Shown here: piece by piece, positions 13,205-18,377 of the stretch
Position numbering within the stretch: position 1 is the first letter of the stretch
Layout of the letters: the number at the start of each line of letters is the position of its first letter
From: 2-02-FULL-44-35 sp964629505
Lineage (GTDB): Bacteria > Patescibacteriota > Minisyncoccia > Phycocordibacterales > DSPV01
DNA: 18,377 nt
Assembly: GCA_964629505.1 (NCBI GenBank)
Contig: CAZVQR010000008.1
Location: 1 to 18,377 of the forward strand
Direction: 5' to 3'
Notes under the pieces: model-generated
Seen by the model: the letters and a program-made list of their open reading frames with translations, nothing else
What the model was told of the DNA's origin: nothing
Database searches by the model: none
Program-made: the position numbers and the translations under genes

Positions 13205-14562
13205 TCCAATATTTTTATCGCTTTGTCAAGACGAACCAAAGATTCTTCTTTGCCGAAAATTTCCAAAAGCGCCAATGGGTCAGGCGATTTTTCTAAACCG
13301 GACAAAGCCACCCGAAGCGGCCAAAGTATTTCGCCTCTCCCCTCTTTTTCCGCCAAAGCCATTAACTCTCCAGAAAGATCTTTAAGGTTAAACCTTGAAT
13401 CTTCAAAAAGGTTTAACCTTTCTCTGACCTTTTGTAATCGTTCGCGCGTCCGGCCAGCATCTTTGTCTTTTTTCCACAAAAGCAACTCCTTTGGATATGC
13501 CGGTGCTTGGAAAAAATACGACAACTCTCCCCTTTCCGCCATTTCCTTTATATCCCCAAACTTGCTGATTCGTTCCAACACAATCGGCACGATTTTATCC
13601 AAAATTTCTTTTGTCTTCTTATCTTCTCTTAATCTTAAAATTTTCTTGACTTCATTAGAAATTAGAAATTGGACATTAGAAATTTTCTTTAGATGTTCCC
13701 TATTTAACCACTCCAACTTTTCCGTATTAAAAATCGCCCCGCTTTTCTGGACTTTTGCCAAATCAAAAAGCTCAATCAGTTCCACCATTGAGAAAATCTC
13801 CCGCTCATCGCCAGGATTCCAACCAAGCAAAGCGAGATAATTTACCAGCGCTTCCGGTAAATAACCCTGCTTCCGATAAAAAGCTATTGAAACGGTTTCG
13901 CCATGTTGGCGTTTGGAAAGTTTGGCTCGGTCAGGCGCGAGTATCAGCGGTAAGTGGGCGTAAACTAGCGGTCCGCCTGCCCCGCCTATCGGCGGGGCAT
14001 CGAGCGCTCGCCAAATCAAAATCTGGCGCGCCGTATTGGAAATATGGTCTTCACCACGGATGATGTGGGTAATGCCCATTTCCCTATCGTCCACCACATT
14101 GGCGAAGTGAAAAATCGGCTCGTCTAGGCTTTTGGCAATCACGAAATCGCCGAGTTCTTTGGTATCAAAAGTAATTTCACCCTTGATTAAATCAGGAAAA
14201 GAAATTTTTTGGCCTGGATTTTTGAAGCGAATAACCTGCTTTCTCTCCCCTTCACTCTCCTCCGAAACATACGCCACTCCCTTATCCAAAAGCTGCCGTA
14301 AATATTTTTTATGAATTTCCAAACGCTCCGATTGACGAAAAAATTCATCAGGCTCAATACCCAACCATTTCAAATTTTCCAAAATATCCTTTTCATATTC
14401 CAGCTTATCACGTTCCTTGTCGGTGTCTTCTATCCGCAAGATAAATTTTCCGCCGTTTTTTCTGGCGAATAAAAAATTAAACAACGCTGTCCGGGCACTG
14501 CCCAAATGCAAAAACCCAGTCGGCGACGGCGCAAACCGCACCCTTACTTTTTTCTTCGTCAT
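13201..14562 (-). CDS. gltX: Glutamyl-tRNA synthetase
   Basis: Class I synthetase that charges tRNA-Glu (possibly also tRNA-Gln, if the GatCAB route is used). The start of the Rossmann fold reads RVRFAPSPTGFLHLGSARTAL with the HIGH-type motif HLGS (residues 19-22); IIRGEDHISNT (167-177) and the KMSKS-type KLSKR (214-218) are present, and a helical anticodon-binding domain follows. The length of 453 is normal. Three short repeat-derived segments lie in the gene: APPIGGAGG (189-197), from a GC palindrome just before the conserved YAHLPLIL; ISNVQFLIS (294-302), from heptad repeats; and RLNLFEDSRFNLKD (383-396), from twin palindromes. An extended -10 box lies 6 nt upstream of the ATG. It is first in a gltX, M23 peptidase, 73-aa gene operon. 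Confidence 0.95.
   Translation of the reverse strand: MTKKKVRVRFAPSPTGFLHLGSARTALFNFLFARKNGGKFILRIEDTDKERDKLEYEKDILENLKWLGIEPDEFFRQSERLEIHKKYLRQLLDKGVAYVSEESEGERKQVIRFKNPGQKISFPDLIKGEITFDTKELGDFVIAKSLDEPIFHFANVVDDREMGITHIIRGEDHISNTARQILIWRALDAPPIGGAGGPLVYAHLPLILAPDRAKLSKRQHGETVSIAFYRKQGYLPEALVNYLALLGWNPGDEREIFSMVELIELFDLAKVQKSGAIFNTEKLEWLNREHLKKISNVQFLISNEVKKILRLREDKKTKEILDKIVPIVLERISKFGDIKEMAERGELSYFFQAPAYPKELLLWKKDKDAGRTRERLQKVRERLNLFEDSRFNLKDLSGELMALAEKEGRGEILWPLRVALSGLEKSPDPLALLEIFGKEESLVRLDKAIKILE
13384..13420. repeat. Twin 13-bp palindromes inside gltX
   Basis: AAGGTTAAACCTT (13384-13396) and AAGGTTTAACCTT (13408-13420) are each palindromic around one central base and are exact reverse complements of each other, 11 bases apart. 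The layout (palindrome, spacer, inverted palindrome) is the same as at 14611-14649. Confidence 0.75.
13655..13682. repeat. Heptad tandem array inside gltX
   Basis: Four 7-bp units on the plus strand: TTAGAAA, TTAGAAA, TTGGACA, TTAGAAA. On the coding strand they give SNVQFLISNE (residues 295-304). A 7-bp period inside a coding region shifts frame at each unit, so this is DNA-level repetition rather than a protein repeat. Confidence 0.7.
13978..13999. repeat. GC palindrome inserted in frame in gltX
   Basis: Nine-base arms TGCCCCGCC and GGCGGGGCA around the loop TATC. It encodes APPIGGA (residues 189-195) in a loop just before YAHLPLILAPD, where most GluRS sequences run directly from the WRALG-type helix into the conserved strand. 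Confidence 0.75.
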
Positions 14563-14568
14563 AGCCGT

Positions 14569-14577
14569 ATTTTAGCA
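14569..14577 (-). promoter_or_regulatory. Extended -10 promoter of gltX, probably leaderless
   Basis: On the minus strand TGCTAAAAT is an extended -10 that ends six bases before the gltX ATG. The spacing is identical to that at pheS and the glutaredoxin gene. Confidence 0.5.
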
Positions 14578-14610
14578 CAAATTAACTTCTGGTGGGTTTC
14601 GTCTTAATTT

Positions 14611-14649
14611 CGCAGGTCAAACCTGCGAAATTCGCAGGTTTGACCTGCG
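14611..14649. repeat. 39-bp compound palindrome between gltX and the LamG gene
   Basis: Two small hairpins, CGCAGGT-CAA-ACCTGCG and its exact reverse complement, lie head to head, so the whole is also a perfect 19-bp inverted repeat around one base (14630). It falls 15 bases past the LamG stop on the minus strand and 48 bases upstream of the gltX ATG. There is no U-tract after it, so it is not a typical terminator, though it could stop or stabilise the LamG transcript. Confidence 0.85.
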
Positions 14650-14664
14650 CTGATGCCTATCTTT

Positions 14665-16773
14665 TTAGCGACCTAAATTGTAGAGCCGCAAGACCTCGGC
14701 AGCCGAGAGAGCGCGGTTGTAGACGCGGACGTCGTCAAGCGAGCCGCCAAGATATTTGGTGGAGGAAATCAGGCCAATGTTCATCGCGCTGGCGTTAATC
14801 GCTGTGCCGGTAGTAATTACCGCATAGTGCCAGTTGGTGTCATTTATGGTAGAAGCCGCGACACCGTCCACATAACGGGTGGGACTGGTAAAGTTGCTCC
14901 CGTTGAGCGTCCCGGAATCAATGGTAACGGTAGCTGTGCCGTTTAGGTCAATGACCTGCTGTAAAGTTGTTGAGGTAGCCGCCTTAATCCAAAAGGCGAC
15001 TGATTGAACGCCGTTGAAAGAAGCGCCCATGGTTACATAATCATTCACTCCGTCAAACGAAAGCGATTGTCCTACTCTCCCAGGTGCAGTTGTGGTACCC
15101 GAGCCTCCGTGAGATAGAAGTCCTGTATCATTCTGCCCGCTTCTGTCGGCGACATTGGTGAGCATGTCGGGGCCGTCAAAAGTCCACCAACCGACGAGGC
15201 CACTCGTCAACGAATCCCGTCCGGGAAGTGTTTTGGCAATTTTGGATGTGGCGCCGATTTGGTAAAGCCGCAAGACTTCTGCGGCCGAGAGAGCGCGGCT
15301 GTAGACGCGGACATCGTCAATGGAACCGTTAAAGTACGCGCCGGTTGAAGTTCTGCACACTGCGGCTATACACACTCTGTTGATAGTAAGAGTTCCCGAA
15401 GGAGTATAACTAAAATTACTAGCATCTTGAACGCCGTCAATATACAATTTTGCACTGCCGGCATTATCAGTAAAAACAACATGGTGCCAGAGATTATTCC
15501 AAACATTCGTGGTGGACTTCACATTGATAAGATTAGTAGCGGCATCATTACGAAGCTGAACTGAAAATGTGGTGTCACCGATGGAACCTCCTTGCAACCG
15601 AAAAATCGGATTATTGCCAGCACTGCTGCCTTCCGCATAAACCCCCGCATTCGCCAGCGCTTGTGGATTTCCCTTCACCCATAAACTTACCGAGTAGGGC
15701 AATGAGAAACTTGCCACAGGAAGTCCGCTCGCAATGGATGATTCTATGTAATCATCCGTCCCGTCAAAGGAGAGGGCTTGGCCGAGTTTGCCGGGAGCGG
15801 AAGTGGTCGCGGTATTTCCCGAAGCGCCAAGTATAAGTTTACCGGTATTCCCCTGCCCGCTTCTGTCAGCGACATTGGTGAGCATGTCGGGACCGTCAAA
15901 GGTCCACCAGCCGACGAGGCCGGAAGTTAAAGAGTCACGGCCGGGCAAGCTCTTGGCAATTTTGGATGTGGCGCCGATTTGGTAAAGCCGCTCCACCTCG
16001 CTAGCTGACAAGGCGCGGTTGTAGATGCGAACATCATCAAGCGAGCCGCCGAGATAGGCGGTGGAAATTCGTCCAATGTCCATCGCGCTGGCATTTAGGG
16101 CGGTGCCGGTAGTAATCACGACATAGTGCCAACTAGTGTCATTTATGGTGGAGGCCGCGACACCGTCTACATACCGAGTTGGGCCCGTGAAGTTGTTCCC
16201 ATTGAGAGTTCCGGAGTCAATAGTAACTGTCGCGGTGCCGTTGAGGTCAAGAATCTTTTGCAGGGTGGTGGAAGTTGATACCCGAACCCAAAAAGCGACT
16301 GACTGAACGCCGTTGAAAGAAGCGCCTAGGGTTACATAATCGTCAATGCCGTCGAAGGTGAGCGCTTGGCCGACTCGGCCGGGGGCGGTTGTGGTGCCAG
16401 AAGCATTATGCAAGAGATTCCCATTATCTCCCTGCCCGCTTTTGTCGGCGACATTGGTGAGCATGTCGGGACCGTCAAAAGTCCACCAGCCGACGAGGCC
16501 GAGTTCATTTACGGGGCGGCTCAAAGATTTGCTGATGGTAGTAGCCGCGCGAGCTTCGTTGGGGATAATAATATAAAGTAAGCTCGGCAAAACTAGAGAT
16601 AAGGTGAGCGAGATAGCTAGGAAAGCTCGCGCGGCAATTTTCAATCCCCGATCATGGTCGAGGACAAGTTTCCAATTTTTAATTTTCAATAAATTCTTCA
16701 TTTGAGCAATACTCCAACAGAGTAGGGGTGTGGGAATCTTCTTATTGACTTTTAATTTCGATGTTGATAGCAT
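14665..16773 (-). CDS. Exported protein with three LamG-like domains
   Basis: A 702-residue surface or secreted protein. A basic N-terminus is followed by a hydrophobic segment (about residues 47-70) and NEARAA, a likely signal-peptidase site near residue 76. Three LamG/concanavalin-like jelly-roll domains fill the rest (about 92-266, 286-506, 526-702), each beginning GLVGWWTFDGPDMLTNVAD and ending near SLDDVR-Y-RALS--EV-RLY. Such domains usually bind glycans or proteins and are common in Patescibacteria surface proteins. There is no C-terminal anchor; the chain stops at the end of domain 3. The start at 16773 is supported by an upstream element at the same distance as in the 17239-17820 gene. 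A second possible start is Met25 (16701); residues 1-40 are partly derived from AT-rich heptad repeats. Confidence 0.9.
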   Translation of the reverse strand: MLSTSKLKVNKKIPTPLLCWSIAQMKNLLKIKNWKLVLDHDRGLKIAARAFLAISLTLSLVLPSLLYIIIPNEARAATTISKSLSRPVNELGLVGWWTFDGPDMLTNVADKSGQGDNGNLLHNASGTTTAPGRVGQALTFDGIDDYVTLGASFNGVQSVAFWVRVSTSTTLQKILDLNGTATVTIDSGTLNGNNFTGPTRYVDGVAASTINDTSWHYVVITTGTALNASAMDIGRISTAYLGGSLDDVRIYNRALSASEVERLYQIGATSKIAKSLPGRDSLTSGLVGWWTFDGPDMLTNVADRSGQGNTGKLILGASGNTATTSAPGKLGQALSFDGTDDYIESSIASGLPVASFSLPYSVSLWVKGNPQALANAGVYAEGSSAGNNPIFRLQGGSIGDTTFSVQLRNDAATNLINVKSTTNVWNNLWHHVVFTDNAGSAKLYIDGVQDASNFSYTPSGTLTINRVCIAAVCRTSTGAYFNGSIDDVRVYSRALSAAEVLRLYQIGATSKIAKTLPGRDSLTSGLVGWWTFDGPDMLTNVADRSGQNDTGLLSHGGSGTTTAPGRVGQSLSFDGVNDYVTMGASFNGVQSVAFWIKAATSTTLQQVIDLNGTATVTIDSGTLNGSNFTSPTRYVDGVAASTINDTNWHYAVITTGTAINASAMNIGLISSTKYLGGSLDDVRVYNRALSAAEVLRLYNLGR
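15142..15984. repeat. Near-identical linker and domain-start repeats in the LamG gene
   Basis: The 44-residue segment from YQIGATSKIAK to NVADRSGQ occurs twice (residues 264-307 and 504-547) with one substitution; the DNA copies lie near 15862-15984 and 15142-15264. The domain-start part occurs a third time near 16437-16500. This shows recent internal duplication or gene conversion. Confidence 0.8.
16665..16692. repeat. Heptad tandem array at the start of the LamG gene
   Basis: Degenerate 7-bp units on the plus strand (CAAGTTT, CCAATTT, TTAATTT, TCAATAA) encode the LLKIKNWKL stretch ahead of the signal peptide. It is the same kind of heptad array as in gltX at 13655-13682. Confidence 0.5.
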
Positions 16774-16785
16774 AGTAGCACAGTT

Positions 16786-16814
16786 GGCTTCGGCCTCACC
16801 CCCGCAAGGGGGAG
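16786..16814 (-). repeat. Hairpin plus GGCCGAAGCC box upstream of the LamG gene
   Basis: On the minus strand a CCCCC-TTGC-GGGGG hairpin is followed after three bases by GGCCGAAGCC, then 12 bases, then the LamG ATG. The same arrangement with the same 12-base spacing precedes the gene at 17239-17820. It starts 15 bases after the stop of the MazF-like gene. Confidence 0.8.
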
Positions 16815-16829
16815 AATGTGGGAAAATCG

Positions 16830-17213
16830 TCAGAACAATAATCTGGCGGTTTTTCTTATATCTGCAAAAATCGCTTTTTCTAAAAAGCCAACTTTCTCCA
16901 CCAAACGACGCGTATCAATTACACGAATTTGTGACAAGTTGGCTCGTGCCGGACGATTATCAACCATACCAATAGAAACACGAAGCGGATGTTTGCGTGT
17001 AGAAGTGGTAAGCGGGACGATAAGACATGCGTCAGGACCGAAACCGCGAAGTATGAGCGCGGGCCGAAGAAAGTTACCGCCTCGGCCATCTTGTTCAGAC
17101 CCAACATTCACACCAAGTCGGCACCACCATATTTCACGAACCGTATATAAACGAGGTTTTTCGTCATTAGTGCGCTTTTTAATTTTATTCCATTTATCAA
17201 AATCCTTTTGCAT
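16830..17213 (-). CDS. PemK/MazF-like toxin (orphan), copy 1
   Basis: A 127-residue protein with the MazF/PemK signature: a REIWWCRLGVNVGSEQDG strand-turn (residues about 26-43), FLRPALIL (48-55), then VPLTTSTRK (66-74) and a C-terminal LSQIRVIDTRRL helix entry. Proteins of this fold are usually sequence-specific endoribonucleases that cut mRNA. An N-terminal extension, MQKDFDKWNKIKKR, is shared with copy 2 (17879-18280). No antitoxin-like gene lies next to it: upstream is a membrane protein that ends 25 bases before it, downstream the LamG gene. It may be a stand-alone RNase, or the antitoxin may be elsewhere. Catalytic activity is inferred from the family. Confidence 0.82.
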   Translation of the reverse strand: MQKDFDKWNKIKKRTNDEKPRLYTVREIWWCRLGVNVGSEQDGRGGNFLRPALILRGFGPDACLIVPLTTSTRKHPLRVSIGMVDNRPARANLSQIRVIDTRRLVEKVGFLEKAIFADIRKTARLLF

Positions 17214-17238
17214 ATTTCATTTTAAGTTTAATCTAATT

Positions 17239-17820
17239 TCATTCAAACTTCCACGTTCCAAGCACTCTCTGCAACAGCGTGTCATTTGAGAGCGGCGCGG
17301 TGATTTGATAAAGAACGCCGCGGAAGATAAACCAAACTTCGCGCGTGCCACTGTCGCCGGCGATGAAAGCAAGACCTTTTCCAGACGCCCCACCTGTGCC
17401 AATCAAAATTTCCCGCGGTTCTTTGACAATCATATCCGGAATATCGCGGGCGAGCCGTTCGGCGGTGATGTTGGCGTCGGAGTCTTCGTAGGGTTCTAGG
17501 TGAATCTGAAAACCGGCTTGGCGTTTTGTATCTTGGACCACGATTGTTTCCCCGCCTTCCGTCTTCGGCAAGCGTGAAGCGATGAATCCAGCCGGAAAAG
17601 AGAAAGAGAAACCGAGGTCGGGATGGGTAAAGGTTTGCGGCAAATCAAGATTCTTTTGCTCGGCTTCGGGAATGGTTTCGGGATAAATTGTAGATTTAAG
17701 GTCTGACCTTTTTTCAGACATACCGACGAAATACCAAATTGCGGTAGCGAGCGCCGCAAAAATCACTACTAACAATAGTGCGGACAATGTTCTTGACTTT
17801 TTTAATGGGTTTGCTAACAT
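17239..17820 (-). CDS. Membrane-anchored extracytoplasmic protein of unknown function
   Basis: The start at 17820 (MLANPLKKSRTLSALLL) is chosen because the open frame upstream of it runs through a GC-rich hairpin element. Residues 11-33 form a transmembrane helix or uncleaved signal anchor; the remainder is a soluble domain outside the membrane. That domain begins FTHPDLGFSFSFPAGF and ends GVLYQITAPLSNDTLLQRVLGTWKF, a pattern of a short beta domain seen in PsbP-like lipoproteins and small CPR surface proteins; the match is loose. The 193-residue protein sits between the two MazF-like genes on the same strand. No enzymatic motif is visible. Confidence 0.75.
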   Translation of the reverse strand: MLANPLKKSRTLSALLLVVIFAALATAIWYFVGMSEKRSDLKSTIYPETIPEAEQKNLDLPQTFTHPDLGFSFSFPAGFIASRLPKTEGGETIVVQDTKRQAGFQIHLEPYEDSDANITAERLARDIPDMIVKEPREILIGTGGASGKGLAFIAGDSGTREVWFIFRGVLYQITAPLSNDTLLQRVLGTWKFE

Positions 17821-17832
17821 ATTGGTACAAAC

Positions 17833-17864
17833 GGCTTCGGCCCGACTCCGCCGCAAGGCGGAGG
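17833..17864 (-). repeat. Hairpin plus GGCCGAAGCC box upstream of the 193-aa gene
   Basis: On the minus strand CTCCGCC-TTGC-GGCGGAG (7-bp stem) is followed after three bases by GGCCGAAGCC, then 12 bases, then the ATG at 17820. It is the second copy of the element at 16786-16814. The compensating arm changes (GCC/GGC against CCC/GGG) keep the stem intact. Confidence 0.82.
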
Positions 17865-17901
17865 AAAAAAGAAATAGCTCAAGGCAAAAGCGCTTTGAGC
17901 T
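17865..17901 (-). terminator. Terminator overlapping the end of MazF-like copy 2
   Basis: On the minus strand AGCTCAA (17901-17895) pairs with TTGAGCT (17882-17876) around a 12-nt loop and is followed by ATTTCTTTTTT. The TGA stop codon lies in the 3' arm, so the hairpin overlaps the end of the gene. Confidence 0.7.
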
Positions 17902-18280
17902 TTTTCTTTAACTTGTCAAACTCTTCTTCCGGTAATGAACCTATATGACGGCTCAATCTCCTGGCATCAATCAAACGAATCTGCGATAAAACCGCCACGC
18001 TCGTTATTCCCTCAACAAAGACAAAGGGGTAATAATATTGTTCAGCGTTTTTTCTGATTTTCTTTCTTGATTTTGTAAGTGGTATTCCCCAAAAGATTTC
18101 GTTATTAAACTTACGAATTATCAAAATCGGTCGGAGGAATTCTTCGCCGCCGTCTTGTTCAAAACCAACATTGGCACCAAGATAGCAAAACCAAATCTCC
18201 CGTTCGTGGAAAAACGGTACAAGTGGTATTGTGTGTATCTTTTTCTTTTTCTCATTCCATTTATCAAAATCTTTTTCCAT
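17879..18280 (-). CDS. PemK/MazF-like toxin (orphan), copy 2
   Basis: A 133-residue paralogue of the protein at 16830-17213. It shares the N-terminal MEKDFDKWNEKKKK extension, REIWFCYLGANVGFEQDG (about 27-44), FLRPILII, IPLTKSRKK, and LSQIRLIDARRL near the end. The frame is open 42 bases further upstream, but that stretch is the heptad repeat array, so the ATG at 18280, which aligns with the start of copy 1, is preferred. The family members are ribosome-independent mRNA interferases; activity here is inferred. No antitoxin gene is adjacent: the upstream neighbour is an unrelated partial gene. A terminator overlaps the stop codon, so this copy may be transcribed alone. Confidence 0.84.
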   Translation of the reverse strand: MEKDFDKWNEKKKKIHTIPLVPFFHEREIWFCYLGANVGFEQDGGEEFLRPILIIRKFNNEIFWGIPLTKSRKKIRKNAEQYYYPFVFVEGITSVAVLSQIRLIDARRLSRHIGSLPEEEFDKLKKKLKALLP

Positions 18281-18296
18281 AAAACATAAAATTACA

Positions 18297-18325
18297 GACA
18301 TCTGACATCTGACATCTGACATCTG
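18297..18325. repeat. Four perfect 7-bp tandem units (GACATCT)
   Basis: GACATCT occurs four times without error, plus one further G. The array begins one base after the minus-strand stop codon at 18326-18328 and lies between that gene and MazF-like copy 2. It is related to the heptads at 1462-1496. Confidence 0.9.
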
Positions 18326-18376
18326 TTAAATCACTGGTTCGGTGGTAGTTGCCGTTTCTGTTGGGGTTTCCACAAC
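18326..18376 (-). CDS. C-terminal tail of an unknown gene (partial)
   Basis: A minus-strand frame from the right edge ends in VETPTETATTTEPVI and TAA at 18328-18326. Only 16 residues are inside the window. The T/P/E-rich composition resembles a flexible C-terminal tail. It could be a chance frame; the downstream heptad array placed as it is after the RRM gene mildly supports a real stop codon here. Confidence 0.4.
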   Translation of the reverse strand, partial: VVETPTETATTTEPVI

Positions 18377-18377
18377 T

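Noticed and set aside
13223..13840. Plus-strand 205-aa frame over gltX
   Set aside because: It is antisense to a secure gltX and serine/isoleucine-rich without recognisable domains.
14611..14649. Insertion sequence end or transposon remnant
   Set aside because: There is no transposase, no target-site duplication and no matching second end; the inverted repeat is self-contained.
18281..18322. Longer start for MazF-like copy 2 through the heptad array
   Set aside because: The extra residues are encoded by the GACATCT repeats, and the downstream ATG aligns with the start of copy 1.
18297..18325. CRISPR array
   Set aside because: The units are 7 bp, contiguous and without spacers, and no cas gene is present.

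Overview
The window looks like a chromosomal segment from a reduced-genome bacterium of the Candidate Phyla Radiation (Patescibacteria), most likely Parcubacteria-like; this is inference. The signs are short versions of core proteins (PheS 233 aa, PheT 611 aa, EF-Ts 193 aa, DnaX 344 aa without its zinc module), tiny single-helix membrane proteins, a LamG-repeat exported protein, orphan PemK/MazF-like toxins, scattered short palindromes and heptad repeats, and few Shine-Dalgarno sequences. TGA is used as a stop (rpsB, gltX, the M23 gene), so the UGA-glycine code of some CPR lineages does not apply. A 10-N scaffold gap at 12457-12466 marks this as assembled draft sequence.

Layout. 1-232: 3' end of an MFS-like transporter (+), convergent with dnaX (-). 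1306-1380: tRNA-Trp (-). 1430-4061: a small RRM RNA-binding protein with its own leader and terminator, and recG, both on the minus strand. 4062-4118: divergent control region. 4119-5912: rpsB, tsf, an unknown single-helix protein and tRNA-Thr on the plus strand. 5928-10277: pheS, pheT and lepA (+). 10281-10391: a 36-residue membrane microprotein (-), divergent from an FtsB/DivIC-like protein (+). 10799-11625: tRNA-Gly (-), a glutaredoxin (+), tRNA-Arg (-), an 86-aa membrane protein (+) and tRNA-Phe (+). 11721-14562: gltX, an M23 peptidase and a 73-aa membrane protein, read on the minus strand and joined by ATGA overlaps. 14665-18376: an all-minus accessory block with a partial gene, PemK/MazF-like toxin 2, a 193-aa membrane-anchored protein, PemK/MazF-like toxin 1 and a 702-aa exported protein with three LamG domains.

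The core part serves translation (S2, EF-Ts, PheRS, GluRS, EF4, five tRNAs), replication and repair (DnaX, RecG) and division or cell-wall work (FtsB-like, M23 peptidase). The most unusual material is (1) a module seen twice: an orphan MazF-like gene, then a GC-rich hairpin with a GGCCGAAGCC box, then an exported protein whose ATG lies exactly 12 nt after the box; (2) recurring extended -10 boxes 6-9 nt before the ATG, which imply leaderless mRNAs, including one palindromic box centred between two divergent ATGs; (3) short palindromes and 7-bp tandem arrays, some inside gltX, pheT and the LamG gene; and (4) a trimmed phenylalanyl-tRNA synthetase beside an atypical tRNA-Phe.
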